Assembly: GCF_004766045.1 (NCBI RefSeq)
Contig: NZ_SPQQ01000004.1
Span: 434,001-498,000, forward strand
Direction of reading: 5' to 3'
DNA from: Desulfosporosinus fructosivorans
GTDB lineage: Bacteria > Bacillota > Desulfitobacteriia > Desulfitobacteriales > Desulfitobacteriaceae
DNA: 64,000 nucleotides
Part shown: one piece after another, positions 25,723-34,038 of the stretch
How the letters are laid out: each line of letters starts with the position of its first letter
Position numbering within the stretch: position 1 is the first letter of the stretch
Notes under the pieces: model-generated
Database searches by the model: none
The model's input: only the letters and a program-made list of their open reading frames with translations
Told to the model about the DNA's origin: nothing
Translations under genes and position numbers: made by a program

Positions 25723-26213
25723 GCTAGTATTCCCCCTTCATTTGTTTGGTCCAAGGGAGATACTTGATTATCAACGATCAAAATATCTTTTCCATCGATC
25801 ATAACATGGGGTCTCAGAATCGTTCCCCTGCCATGAAGTAGGTCAGCGAAGAGCCCGTCAGAAACCTCAAACCCTACCATCTTTTCTGCAGTATCATCGA
25901 GAAAAACATCTTCAATCGTCCCTCTTGCGTCTCCACCTTGGGTATAGACTTCATTGCCTACTTTGTCAGACCACCGTGTGCCCTTAAGTTCTTCGACAGC
26001 TTTGCTGCAAACGGTTATGGCATCTTTTCCTACTGTCATGATAGCCTTGCGAGGAATTCCTTTTTCTGAATGAAAGAAGTGCCCGCCTTCTAAGAGAACA
26101 CCAACAACCTCGTCTTTGTCGTTATCTAAGACCAGATCCTGTACCCACCCAATCGAATCCCCACTTTTTAGGTCTAAGACGGGTAGTCCGACAATCTCTC
26201 TAATGCGTCTCAT
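25719..26213 (-). CDS. Protein with two PRC-barrel domains
   Basis: 164 residues from MRRIREIVGLPVLDL at 26213, seven bases after AGGTGG; the long extension to 26390 runs through a hairpin into mnmA and is rejected. The first PRC barrel covers about residues 6-75 (GLPVLDLKSGDSIGWVQDLVLD..KDEVVGVLL) and the second about 85-155 (VGNEVYTQGGDARGTIEDVFLDDTAEKMVGFEVSDG). YlmC/YrrD-like PRC proteins in sporulators have this layout; B. subtilis yrrD lies near the trmU/iscS region, matching this place. The function is unknown. The stop overlaps the zinc-ribbon gene. Confidence 0.85.
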   Translation of the reverse strand: MRRIREIVGLPVLDLKSGDSIGWVQDLVLDNDKDEVVGVLLEGGHFFHSEKGIPRKAIMTVGKDAITVCSKAVEELKGTRWSDKVGNEVYTQGGDARGTIEDVFLDDTAEKMVGFEVSDGLFADLLHGRGTILRPHVMIDGKDILIVDNQVSPLDQTNEGGILA

Positions 26214-26282
26214 GCATCTTCCACCTCGCAAAAAAGTTCTATCTATACTCTGCCCTACAGTTCTATGATTTATGCATAAGCT

Positions 26283-26340
26283 GTTCATTAATGGGTGAGA
26301 CTCCCACTTACAAGAAGTGGGAGTCTCACGATTAATGAAC
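26283..26340. repeat. Long near-perfect inverted repeat between mnmA and the PRC-barrel gene
   Basis: GTTCATTAAT..GTGAGACTCCCACTT on the left pairs with AAGTGGGAGTCTCAC..ATTAATGAAC on the right around ACAA, giving a stem of about 26 base pairs with one small irregularity. The core GTGAGACTCCCACTT is perfect. There is no T run on either side, so it could be a processing or attenuation hairpin or a miniature repeat element. Confidence 0.75.
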
Positions 26341-26346
26341 AATGAC

Positions 26347-27456
26347 TTAGCGGCGACCACGAGGATCAGAAATAATGGTTCCCCCGCCAACTACTATATT
26401 TTCTTGATAAAAGACGACAGCCTGTCCTGGAGTCACTGCACGTTGCGGTTCATCGAAACGAACCATTACTTCATGCTCGGCCCCTGTTTCCCCAGGATAA
26501 ATAGTAGCCTGAACTCCTGATGAATTATAACGAATTTTCGCTTCGACTTTTAGGGGTCCTTTTAAGTGCGGGATGGATATCCAGTTTAGATCAATGGCCC
26601 AGAGTGTATCCGTAAACACTTCTGCATTTTTCCCTAACACTACCTCATTGCTTTGAGGATTCAGGCCCACGACAAACATCGGTTTACCGAAAGTTGCCCC
26701 AAGGCCTTTTCGTTGCCCAACCGTGTAGTGAATGATTCCTTGGTGCTTGCCTAAACTGTTTCCCGAAAGATCCACAAAATGTCCCGGTTTAACCGTCTCA
26801 CTTGAGCGTTCTCGGACAAAAGAAGCATAGTCATCGTTTGGAACAAAACATATCTCTTGGCTGTCAGGTTTGTTTCCTACCCCTAGACCTCGTTCATTAG
26901 CCATTTTTCGTATTTGCTCTTTTGGGTATTCTGCCAATGGAAAAAGAGTGTGCGCCAATTGGTCCTGAGTTAGCATGTAAAGTGCATAGGTCTGATCTTT
27001 TCTTGTATCTGCACTCTTAGCTAATAGAAACCGTTCACTATCTGGATCTCGTAAAACTTGCGCATAATGACCAGTAGCTATGTACTCTGCTCCCAATCCG
27101 CGAGCCTTACGAAGCATCTCCCCAAATTTAACATACTTATTACAGGCCAAACAAGGGTTTGGCGTTTCTCCCGCTAAATAAGCCTGAGTGAAATAATCCA
27201 CTACAGTCTTCTCAAAATACGGACGAAAGTTCATAACATAATGGGGAATTCCCAGTATGAAGGCAACCCGTCTTGCATCATCAATAGCGGAATTGGAGCA
27301 GCAACCTCCTTCCACCTCAGGCCCAGAAGCTTCCCAAATCTGCAAGGTAATCCCGATAACATCATAGCCTTCTTCTTGGAGCAAAGCGGCGGCCATGGAA
27401 CTATCCACACCACCGCTCATACCCACAACTACTTTTGGTTTCGTTGTTAGACCCAT
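26347..27456 (-). CDS. mnmA: tRNA-specific 2-thiouridylase MnmA
   Basis: 369 residues. The PP-loop GMSGGVDSSMAA is at residues 12-23, the first catalytic cysteine lies in NPCLACNKYVKFG near residue 103 and the second in SQEICFVPNDDY near 200. The C-terminal beta-barrel domain ends with FYQENIVVGGGTI. MnmA puts sulfur on U34 of Lys, Glu and Gln tRNAs, receiving it from IscS. In the same operon IscU and IscS lie directly upstream, with 7 bases between the IscU stop and this ATG, consistent with that sulfur relay. Confidence 0.96.
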   Translation of the reverse strand: MGLTTKPKVVVGMSGGVDSSMAAALLQEEGYDVIGITLQIWEASGPEVEGGCCSNSAIDDARRVAFILGIPHYVMNFRPYFEKTVVDYFTQAYLAGETPNPCLACNKYVKFGEMLRKARGLGAEYIATGHYAQVLRDPDSERFLLAKSADTRKDQTYALYMLTQDQLAHTLFPLAEYPKEQIRKMANERGLGVGNKPDSQEICFVPNDDYASFVRERSSETVKPGHFVDLSGNSLGKHQGIIHYTVGQRKGLGATFGKPMFVVGLNPQSNEVVLGKNAEVFTDTLWAIDLNWISIPHLKGPLKVEAKIRYNSSGVQATIYPGETGAEHEVMVRFDEPQRAVTPGQAVVFYQENIVVGGGTIISDPRGRR

Positions 27457-27463
27457 AATTCAT

Positions 27464-27841
27464 CTATTCCTTTTTTAACTGATTATCTTTATAATTTTCA
27501 ATTGCCTTATGCAGGGCATCCGCAGCCAGGTTCGAACAGTGCATTTTCGTTTCGGGAAGCCCCCCTAAGGCCTCGGCTACTGCTGCATTAGAGATTACCA
27601 TAGCTTCATCAATCGTTTTTCCTTTGACCATTTCCGTGACCATACTGCTGGTGGCAACCGCCGCACCGCAGCCAAAAGTTTTAAACTTTACGTCTTTAAT
27701 AATGTCTCCCTCAATATCTAAATAAATACGCATAATGTCTCCACACTTGGCATTCCCTACTTCACCGACGCCATCTGGATTTTCAATTTCCCCAACATTA
27801 CGAGGATTTGTAAAATGGTCCATCACTTTTTCTGTATACAT
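27464..27841 (-). CDS. Iron-sulfur cluster scaffold protein (NifU/IscU-like)
   Basis: 125 residues from MYTEKVMDHFTNPRNVGEI at 27841, after AAAAAGGAGTGG; the upstream in-frame start at 27880 is not supported. The three scaffold cysteines are in NAKCGDIM (about residue 33), KTFGCGAAVA (about 59) and ETKMHCSNLA (about 102), with the conserved Asp in CGD. This is the clostridial NifU-N/IscU type encoded between iscS and mnmA. It assembles Fe-S clusters with sulfur from the adjacent cysteine desulfurase. It could be called iscU or nifU; I leave the symbol open. Confidence 0.93.
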   Translation of the reverse strand: MYTEKVMDHFTNPRNVGEIENPDGVGEVGNAKCGDIMRIYLDIEGDIIKDVKFKTFGCGAAVATSSMVTEMVKGKTIDEAMVISNAAVAEALGGLPETKMHCSNLAADALHKAIENYKDNQLKKE

Positions 27842-27923
27842 TTCAGGCCACTCCTTTTTATTAACTTTCAAGACGCCCACTTTCTCTTAAAGGTGTTTCA
27901 GATTCTGCTTTAGACAACCAAGT

Positions 27924-29111
27924 TTACTGAGCTTGATTAGCATGAATTACTTGATCATACAGAGGGGACATCATGCGCAAACGCTCGACAATCTTCGGTA
28001 ATTGTTCAAGCACGTAGTCAATCTCTTCCTCCGTGTTTTGACGTCCTAAAGAAAACCGAAGGGAACCGTGAGCGATCTCATGGACTAACCCCATGGCCAG
28101 CAGGACATGAGAGGGATCAAGAGAACCTGAGGTGCAAGCAGATCCGCTAGATGCTGCTATCCCCAACATATCGAGTGAAAGTAACAAGGACTCCCCTTCA
28201 ACAAACCGAATACTGACATTCACATTGTTTGATAAGCGCTTTTCTCCAATAGGCCCATTCACTTTCACGTATTCAATGCGCTCAACGATTCCGTTCATAA
28301 GTCTGTCACGAAGTTTGGTTTGAAGCTTTGAGTCTTCGGCCATCCTCTTTCCAATCAATTCGCAGGCTTTGCCAAATCCGATGATTCCGGGGGTATTCTC
28401 GGTCCCCGAACGACGCCTTTTTTCTTGACTTCCCCCATGAGCCAGAGGGACAATACGTACGCCTTTACGAATATAAAGAGCACCTACTCCTTTTGGTCCG
28501 TAAATTTTGTGACTAGACACCGTCAGCAGGTCAATATTCATTTCTTTGACATTAATAGGTATCTTTCCAAGAGACTGAACTGCATCTACATGAAAAGTAA
28601 TGCCAAGTTCCTTCGCAAGGTTGCCAATTTCAACAATTGGTTGGATTGCTCCGACTTCGTTATTGGCATGCATCACACTAATTAAGATAGTATCAGGCCG
28701 AACGGCCTTGCGGACGTCTTCAACCGAGACAATACCCTCTGCGTCAACAGGTATAACCGTTAGCTCAAAACCGTTTTTCTCTAAGTATTCAAAGGTTTCT
28801 AGGACTGCATGGTGTTCAATGGCTGAGGTAATAAGATGTTTACCCTTTTTACGCATAGCCTCGGCCGTTCCTAATATGGCTAGATTATCAGCTTCCGTTC
28901 CACCGCTGGTGAAGACTATTTCCTGTGGGGTGGCTCCGATCAACTCAGCTACTTGACGCCGAGCTTCTTCTAAAGCTTGTTTAGCCTCTCTACCAAAACC
29001 GTGGACACTGGAAGGATTACCATACTTTTCGGTATAATAGGTCATCATTAAAGTCGCAACTTCCAAGTCAACTGGAGTCGTTGCACTGTGGTCTAAATAA
29101 ATACGCCTCAT
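27924..29111 (-). CDS. Cysteine desulfurase (IscS/NifS family)
   Basis: 395 residues. MRRIYLDHSATTPVD opens the chain; the PLP lysine lies in LLTVSSHKIYGPKGVG near residue 205, with HVDAVQSLGK before it. The catalytic cysteine loop is SSGSACTSGSLDPSHVL near residue 325, with the long SSGSAC.SG loop of class I (IscS/NifS). It provides persulfide sulfur to IscU for clusters and to MnmA for tRNA thiolation. It follows the Rrf2 regulator by 46 bases and precedes iscU by 82. The ATG at 29111 follows AGGGAGGGAGCCCA. Confidence 0.95.
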   Translation of the reverse strand: MRRIYLDHSATTPVDLEVATLMMTYYTEKYGNPSSVHGFGREAKQALEEARRQVAELIGATPQEIVFTSGGTEADNLAILGTAEAMRKKGKHLITSAIEHHAVLETFEYLEKNGFELTVIPVDAEGIVSVEDVRKAVRPDTILISVMHANNEVGAIQPIVEIGNLAKELGITFHVDAVQSLGKIPINVKEMNIDLLTVSSHKIYGPKGVGALYIRKGVRIVPLAHGGSQEKRRRSGTENTPGIIGFGKACELIGKRMAEDSKLQTKLRDRLMNGIVERIEYVKVNGPIGEKRLSNNVNVSIRFVEGESLLLSLDMLGIAASSGSACTSGSLDPSHVLLAMGLVHEIAHGSLRFSLGRQNTEEEIDYVLEQLPKIVERLRMMSPLYDQVIHANQAQ

Positions 29112-29157
29112 TGGGCTCCCTCCCTAGCATGCATTTTAAAAGTTGATCCTCAAGAGC

Positions 29158-29619
29158 CTAAATATGGTACATATATAAGCTTCTGTCCGCTTCACGCTTT
29201 TTAGCGTCTTCAAGCATCGTTTCAAGTGTGATGGAATCCAAAACATCTGCGATTGCGTCTCGTACTTTCTCCCAGATTACCCGAGTGACGCAATAGTCTG
29301 CTTTAACGCAAGATTCCGGGTCCTCCTCGGATACACAATCGGAAGGAGCTATCGGCCCTTCTAACACACGAATAATATCACCGATTCTTATCTTGCCCGG
29401 TTCTCGACCCAATAAATACCCGCCCTGTGCGCCACGAACACTCTTTACTAGACCAGCTTTACGCAATCCGGACACGAGTTGCTCTAGATAATGTTCGGAA
29501 ATGCCCTGTCTCTCTGCAATACTTTTTAACGAAGTCGGTCCTTCGCCCATATGTTGAGCTAAATCGAACATGGCTTTAACACCATACCGACCTTTGGTAG
29601 AGAGTTTCAGTACACTCAC
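29158..29619 (-). CDS. Rrf2-family transcriptional regulator (IscR/CymR-like)
   Basis: About 150 residues. LKLSTKGRYGVKAMFDLAQHMG is the winged-helix start of the family, SEHYLEQLVSGLRKAGLVKSVRGAQGGYLLGR the recognition part, and three cysteines (DCVSEEDPESCVKADYC, about 95-110) match the IscR cluster-ligand region in number and place, so an Fe-S cluster is likely. The start is ambiguous: the GTG at 29619 overlaps the GGAGG site, while a CTG at 29610 lies eight bases from it and aligns with the Met of usual MKLSTKGRYG starts. It heads the operon with iscS, iscU and mnmA and probably represses it. Confidence 0.9.
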   Translation of the reverse strand: MSVLKLSTKGRYGVKAMFDLAQHMGEGPTSLKSIAERQGISEHYLEQLVSGLRKAGLVKSVRGAQGGYLLGREPGKIRIGDIIRVLEGPIAPSDCVSEEDPESCVKADYCVTRVIWEKVRDAIADVLDSITLETMLEDAKKREADRSLYMYHI

Positions 29620-29653
29620 CTCCCCCTTTCCAGAGTTAAACCCTACTTGATAT

Positions 29654-29701
29654 ATAAGATCTTTATACCCATATCTTATAAAAACACTCGGGATTTGTCA
29701 A
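29654..29701 (-). promoter_or_regulatory. Promoter and putative operator of the iscR-iscS-iscU-mnmA operon
   Basis: TTGACA (29696-29701) and TAAGAT (29673-29678) are spaced by 17 bases. ATAAGAT (29654-29660) and ATCTTAT (29673-29679) form an inverted repeat that overlaps the -10 element, a likely place for autorepression by the Rrf2 protein. Confidence 0.7.
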
Positions 29702-30094
29702 GGGGATACCCAACTAATTTACTATTGTTTTATTATTCTGGGATTCGTTCGTTATTTGGTGAGTATCTTCAGTTGATCCACCATCTGACTTCTTCACCTC
29801 AAGCAGATGTACGACTCACATGTTATAATAGGAAGTCAGTGTTTTGATCCATTCGCAGCATCTTACGAATGTTCATTGTAGGTCAGTCCCTTGGCGTCAC
29901 TATCCTGCGCTCATTAACACGCTTCCCCTCTTCATGCTCTCAAAGCCGAAAAAATTCCTCTGGCTTGGAGCGCACGAGGAGTTAAAACTACCGAAAATCA
30001 AAGGCGCTGTCTGCGTCATTGCCCCAGGCTTGTGTACTTATTATGGAAATTTCACATCAGATATTCCCCAATGGTTTAGGAAAGGAACGTGACT
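29702..30094 (+). promoter_or_regulatory. Long region upstream of rarA with an extended -10 promoter
   Basis: TGTTATAAT (29821-29829) is a good extended -10 element on the plus strand, without a clear -35. The transcript would carry a leader of about 260 bases before rarA. An ORF opens within it at a TTG at 29844 and ends at 30092, two bases before the rarA ATG, but has no ribosome site, so I do not call a gene. Confidence 0.4.
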
Positions 30095-31411
30095 ATGGAT
30101 CTTTTTTCAGCGAGCTTTGATCAACATCTGGTCGCCCCCCTCGCAGAGCGTATGCGACCAAGAACGCTTGAGGAGTATATCGGACAAAGTCATATTCTTG
30201 GCGTCGGAAAACTCTTACGTCGAGCCATTGAAGCGGACCGTGTTTCTTCTCTAATCCTTTATGGCCCACCAGGCACGGGCAAGACCTCGTTAGCACAAGT
30301 CATCGCGGCTAAAACTACGTCACGTTTTATCCGCATTAATGCCGTCACTTCGGGCGTTAAGGATATACGCGAAATCACTTTGCAGGCTACTGATGATCTT
30401 CACCTTTACAGGAAACGCACCTTAGTTTTCTGCGACGAAGTTCACCGCTTTAATAAAGGACAGCAAGATGCACTCCTTCCTGCCGTCGAAAACGGTACCA
30501 TCACCTTTATCGGAGCTACGACGGAGAACCCCTTTTTCGAACTTAATTCTGCACTCCTGAGCCGTTCCACGCTTTTCCGTTTGGAGCTTCTCACTCCTTC
30601 AGAAATTCGCCTTGGCCTTGAATTGGCCTTGAAAGACTGCGAACGTGGCCTAGGCCAATATCAGGTAGAGGTTTCCCCTGAAGCTTGGGAACACTGGGTC
30701 AATTATGCCAACGGGGATTTACGACGCGCCCTTAATGCCTTAGAGCTAGCCGTACTCACTACCCAACCTGAAGGCGGTATTCGCCGAATTTCCCTCGCTA
30801 TAGCTGAGGAATCTATTCAGCAACGGTCCATCCGGTTCGATAAAGTCGGAGATAATCATTATGACATCATTTCCGCATTTATTAAAAGTATGCGGGGCTC
30901 GGACCCTGATGCCGCACTCTACTGGTTAGCCATATTATTGGAAGCTGGCGAAGACCCACGTTTCATTATACGCCGGATTATTGTACATGCCTCCGAAGAC
31001 ATTGGCCTTGCAGATCCTACTGTCATGCTTCAAGCGCATGCAGCGGCCAATGCCCTCGAATGGTTAGGCATGCCTGAGGCCAGGATTCCCATAGCTCAAG
31101 CTGTGCTAGCTATTGCCACCGCTCCAAAAAGCAATAGCACAGTCGAGAGCATAGACCGAGCCCTAGCTTATGTAAGACAACAACCCACAGGGGAAGTTCC
31201 CGCCCACCTCAAGGATAGCCACTACCCTGGCGCAAGCAAATTGGGCCACGGGCAGCAATATCTTTACCCTCATTCCTACCCCAACCACTGGGTCGAACAA
31301 ACATATCTCCCCCCCAATGTCCAAGGTCAAACTTTTTATATCCCCTCGCAAATGGGAAAAGAGAACTTAGCAAACCCCAAGGGGGCAAAAGATCCCCAAA
31401 AGGAAGGTTAA
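30095..31411 (+). CDS. rarA: Replication-associated recombination ATPase RarA (MgsA)
   Basis: 438 residues from the ATG at 30095, eight bases after AGGAAAGGA. The AAA+ motifs are [11 protein letters not shown] near residue 54, the Walker-B-like [19 protein letters not shown] near 112, and sensor 1 in [18 protein letters not shown]. The C-terminal MgsA region has [21 protein letters not shown] and [23 protein letters not shown]. It acts at stalled replication forks with SSB. It is divergent from the isc operon and convergent with trxA. Confidence 0.95.
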   Translation: MDLFSASFDQHLVAPLAERMRPRTLEEYIGQSHILGVGKLLRRAIEADRVSSLILYGPPGTGKTSLAQVIAAKTTSRFIRINAVTSGVKDIREITLQATDDLHLYRKRTLVFCDEVHRFNKGQQDALLPAVENGTITFIGATTENPFFELNSALLSRSTLFRLELLTPSEIRLGLELALKDCERGLGQYQVEVSPEAWEHWVNYANGDLRRALNALELAVLTTQPEGGIRRISLAIAEESIQQRSIRFDKVGDNHYDIISAFIKSMRGSDPDAALYWLAILLEAGEDPRFIIRRIIVHASEDIGLADPTVMLQAHAAANALEWLGMPEARIPIAQAVLAIATAPKSNSTVESIDRALAYVRQQPTGEVPAHLKDSHYPGASKLGHGQQYLYPHSYPNHWVEQTYLPPNVQGQTFYIPSQMGKENLANPKGAKDPQKEG

Positions 31412-31471
31412 ACACTTCCTTGACATCCTTGTTCGTCACAAACCATCTGAAGTCTTATCCCCCGCACTTCC

Positions 31472-31515
31472 AAAGAAAGCGATGCCCACATTTGTTTGGG
31501 CATCGCTTTCTTTTT
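31472..31515. terminator. Bidirectional terminator between rarA and trxA
   Basis: AAAGAAAGCGATGCCC pairs with GGGCATCGCTTTCTTT around a ten-base loop, with A and T runs at both ends. It serves rarA (+) and csoR-trxA (-). Confidence 0.9.
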
Positions 31516-31553
31516 ATTCAATTCTCAGTTTGACTAAAGGGGTTAACTAAGAA

Positions 31554-31883
31554 TTAGAGCTGGGCGTCGAGCATTTTGACAAGATCAGGTTTTCCACGGA
31601 AACCAGTGATTTTGTCAACCATCTTGCCCCCTTTAAAAATTCCAAGGGTAGGTATACTCATAACTCCATATTGCTGTGAAATAGGACCATTTTCATCGAC
31701 ATTGAGCTTTCCGATGACAATTCGGCCGGCATACTCATCTGCAAGTTCATCGACAACGGGAGCCACCATGCGGCATGGACTACACCATGGAGCCCAAAAA
31801 TCTACCAACACCGCTTGCTCAGATTTCAGAACATCCGCTTCAAAGTTTGCAGTAGTAAAGGTCTTTACATTTGCACCTGCCAT
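31554..31883 (-). CDS. trxA: Thioredoxin with CSPC active site
   Basis: 109 residues from the ATG at 31883, eight bases after AGGAGG. A full thioredoxin fold: VLVDFWAPWCSPCRMVAPVVDEL at residues 27-49, KLNVDENG, then the cis-proline in VMSIPTLGIFK and the final helix. The active site is WCSPC where WCGPC is usual; a Gly-to-Ser change there should alter redox potential or partner choice. It is cotranscribed with csoR (31 bases between stop and start), so its expression is probably tied to metal or sulfur-species sensing. No signal peptide, so cytoplasmic. Confidence 0.93.
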   Translation of the reverse strand: MAGANVKTFTTANFEADVLKSEQAVLVDFWAPWCSPCRMVAPVVDELADEYAGRIVIGKLNVDENGPISQQYGVMSIPTLGIFKGGKMVDKITGFRGKPDLVKMLDAQL

Positions 31884-31914
31884 TAACAATTCCTCCTAAT
31901 TAGTCGAATACGAC

Positions 31915-32196
31915 TTATTTGATAAATTTTGTTAGCACCCCGATAAGCTCCTCGATCGCTGCTTCCTGGTCACTGTTTTCAACAGCATTTAGCATACATC
32001 TCCGTGAATGATGTTCAAAGACAATCGTGCCCACTCGGTTAATTGCGGCCCGGACTGCAGCCACTTGTATTAACACGTCTACACAATACTTGTCTTCGTT
32101 AACCATGCGTTGAATTCCTTTAACTTGACCTTCGATTTTTTTAAGCCTGCGAATGAGATCCTCTTTGGATTCTGTATAAGGGGTTGAATTTGACAT
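31915..32196 (-). CDS. CsoR/RcnR-family metal-sensing transcriptional repressor
   Basis: 93 residues from MSNSTPYTE at 32196; the ATG at 32205 sits almost on the GGAGG. All-helical DUF156 fold with LIRRLKKIEGQVKGIQRMV near the start. The three copper ligands of CsoR are present with the right spacing: Cys-38 (YCVDVL), His-63 and Cys-67 (EHHSRRC), i.e. C-25-H-4-C. CstR-type persulfide sensors lack the His, so Cu(I) sensing is favoured. A pseudo-palindrome typical for CsoR lies in its own promoter. The only other gene in the operon is trxA, not a copper pump. Confidence 0.9.
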   Translation of the reverse strand: MSNSTPYTESKEDLIRRLKKIEGQVKGIQRMVNEDKYCVDVLIQVAAVRAAINRVGTIVFEHHSRRCMLNAVENSDQEAAIEELIGVLTKFIK

Positions 32197-32213
32197 GCCA
32201 CGCATTCCTCCGA

Positions 32214-32269
32214 TACCCTAAGGGGGTAGCTATTATCCTATTATAGCTAATAACCCCCCTCACTGTCAA
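32214..32269 (-). promoter_or_regulatory. csoR-trxA promoter with CsoR-type operator
   Basis: TTGACA (32264-32269), an 18-base spacer and TATAAT (32240-32245) form a strong promoter whose -35 overlaps the aspS stop codon. TACCCTAAGGGGGTA at 32214-32228 is a G/C-tract pseudo-palindrome of the kind bound by CsoR, directly downstream of the start site. Confidence 0.8.
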
Positions 32270-34038
32270 ACGGTTTTTACAGTTTTAATATGCAATTCCT
32301 GTAATTGTTTGTCCGCCACAACGGAAGGAGCCTGCGCCATTAAATCTGAAGCGCTTTGCGTTTTTGGGAAGGCTATTACGTCTCGAATATTATCCTTTCC
32401 TGTTAAGAGCATAATCATCCGATCAACCCCAAAAGCGACTCCACCGTGGGGTGGGGTTCCATATTCAAAAGCTTCTAGAAGGTATCCGAATTTGTCCACC
32501 GCTTCTTCCTGAGATAAGCCTAATAAATTGAACAACTTCTCCTGTATCCCTCGCTTATGAATTCGAATACTCCCTCCTCCCAGTTCTGTGCCATTGAGTA
32601 CCATATCATACGCTTTGGCCCGAACGCTAAGAGGTTCCGATTCGAGAAGTGGCAAATCTTCATCCATAGGTGCCGTGAACGGATGATGAATTGCAATGTG
32701 ACGTTGTTGCTCCTCATCATATTCCAAAAGTGGGAATTCTGTAACCCATAAGAAATTCATAGCATCTTCTGGAATGAGCCCTAATCGTTTTGCCAATTCT
32801 AAACGAAGATGACCAAGGGCATCCGAGACGATCGAGTAAGTATCAGCAACAAAAAACACGATATCGCCAGTCTCAGCACGCGTACGTTCAAGCAAAGCAC
32901 TCATTTCGAGCTCTGTAAAGAACTTGGCAATGGGTGATTTGATCCCTTCTTCACCCAGAACAATCCAAGCCAATCCCTTAGCCCGATAAGTGCTGACAAA
33001 CTTTCCAAGCTCATCTATCTCGCGACGTGGTAGTGAGGAACACCCTTTGGCACAGATGCATTTCACGCTCCCGCCGTTAGCTACTGCATTGGCAAACACT
33101 TTAAACCCGGTCTTGCCCACGAGATCTCCCACATCGATCAGTTCCATGCCAAAGCGTGTATCCGGTTTATCCGATCCAAAACGATCCATGGCTTCCTTAT
33201 AGGTTAGACGAGGGAAGGGCATTTCTACCTTTTTTCCTATCGTTTCTGAGAAAATCTGCACCATTAATCGTTCCATCATGGGTAAGATGTCTTCCACTTC
33301 CACGAAAGACATCTCCACATCAAGCTGTGTGAATTCTGGTTGACGATCCGCTCTTAGATCTTCATCCCGGAAACAACGAACAATCTGAAAATACTTCTCC
33401 ATTCCTCCCACCATGAGAAGTTGCTTATATATTTGTGGGGACTGAGGCAAGGCATAGAATTCTCCTGGCCGCACTCGACTAGGAACCAGGTAGTCCCTTG
33501 CTCCTTCTGGGGAGGATTTAGTGAGCATTGGGGTTTCGATTTCATAGAAGCCTTGACTATCGAAGAAATTTCGCATAATTTGGGTGACTCGATGACGTAT
33601 CTTAAACACATTCTGCATTTCAGGACGACGTAAATCCAGATAACGGTATTTTAAGCGCACCGTTTCATCCACATCAACCTGATCAACAATATAATAAGGA
33701 GGATTCTTCGAACCGTTTAATATTTCCAAGGACTCAGCAATAACTTCGATTCCTCCAGAAGCTAAGTTCACATTAACCATACCCTGAGGCCGGGCAATCA
33801 CTCTACCCAAGATGGAGACTACAAATTCAGAACGAAGACTTTCTGCGAGGGTAAATCCCTCTCCCATGTTCTCTGGACCAAAGACAACCTGAACCATGCC
33901 TGAGCGATCTCGCAAATCGACAAAAATCAGCCCTCCGTGGTCACGACGTCTCTGAACCCAACCCAACAAACGAACGACCTCGCCGACTTTTTCTAACCCT
34001 AACTTCTCATTTTCAACTCGTTCTGAAAATATTGTCAT
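32266..34038 (-). CDS. aspS: Aspartate--tRNA ligase
   Basis: 590 residues. The OB-fold anticodon domain opens with RLLGWVQRRRDHGGLIFVDLRDRSG, class II motif 2 is FRDEDLRADRQPEFTQLDVEMSF, the bacterial GAD insert spans about 300-415, and motif 3 is GVAFGVDRMIMLL near 540. The ATG overlaps the hisS stop (ATGA), so translation is coupled. Whether it is discriminating or also charges tRNA-Asn cannot be decided here without the rest of the genome. Confidence 0.97.
   Translation of the reverse strand: MTIFSERVENEKLGLEKVGEVVRLLGWVQRRRDHGGLIFVDLRDRSGMVQVVFGPENMGEGFTLAESLRSEFVVSILGRVIARPQGMVNVNLASGGIEVIAESLEILNGSKNPPYYIVDQVDVDETVRLKYRYLDLRRPEMQNVFKIRHRVTQIMRNFFDSQGFYEIETPMLTKSSPEGARDYLVPSRVRPGEFYALPQSPQIYKQLLMVGGMEKYFQIVRCFRDEDLRADRQPEFTQLDVEMSFVEVEDILPMMERLMVQIFSETIGKKVEMPFPRLTYKEAMDRFGSDKPDTRFGMELIDVGDLVGKTGFKVFANAVANGGSVKCICAKGCSSLPRREIDELGKFVSTYRAKGLAWIVLGEEGIKSPIAKFFTELEMSALLERTRAETGDIVFFVADTYSIVSDALGHLRLELAKRLGLIPEDAMNFLWVTEFPLLEYDEEQQRHIAIHHPFTAPMDEDLPLLESEPLSVRAKAYDMVLNGTELGGGSIRIHKRGIQEKLFNLLGLSQEEAVDKFGYLLEAFEYGTPPHGGVAFGVDRMIMLLTGKDNIRDVIAFPKTQSASDLMAQAPSVVADKQLQELHIKTVKTV

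Noticed and set aside
25719..26390. Long form of the PRC-barrel protein
   Set aside because: The 5' extension crosses the large hairpin into mnmA; the internal ATG at 26213 has a good ribosome site.
29844..30092. 82-codon frame upstream of rarA as a gene
   Set aside because: Starts at TTG without a Shine-Dalgarno, no recognised domain; kept only as a finding.
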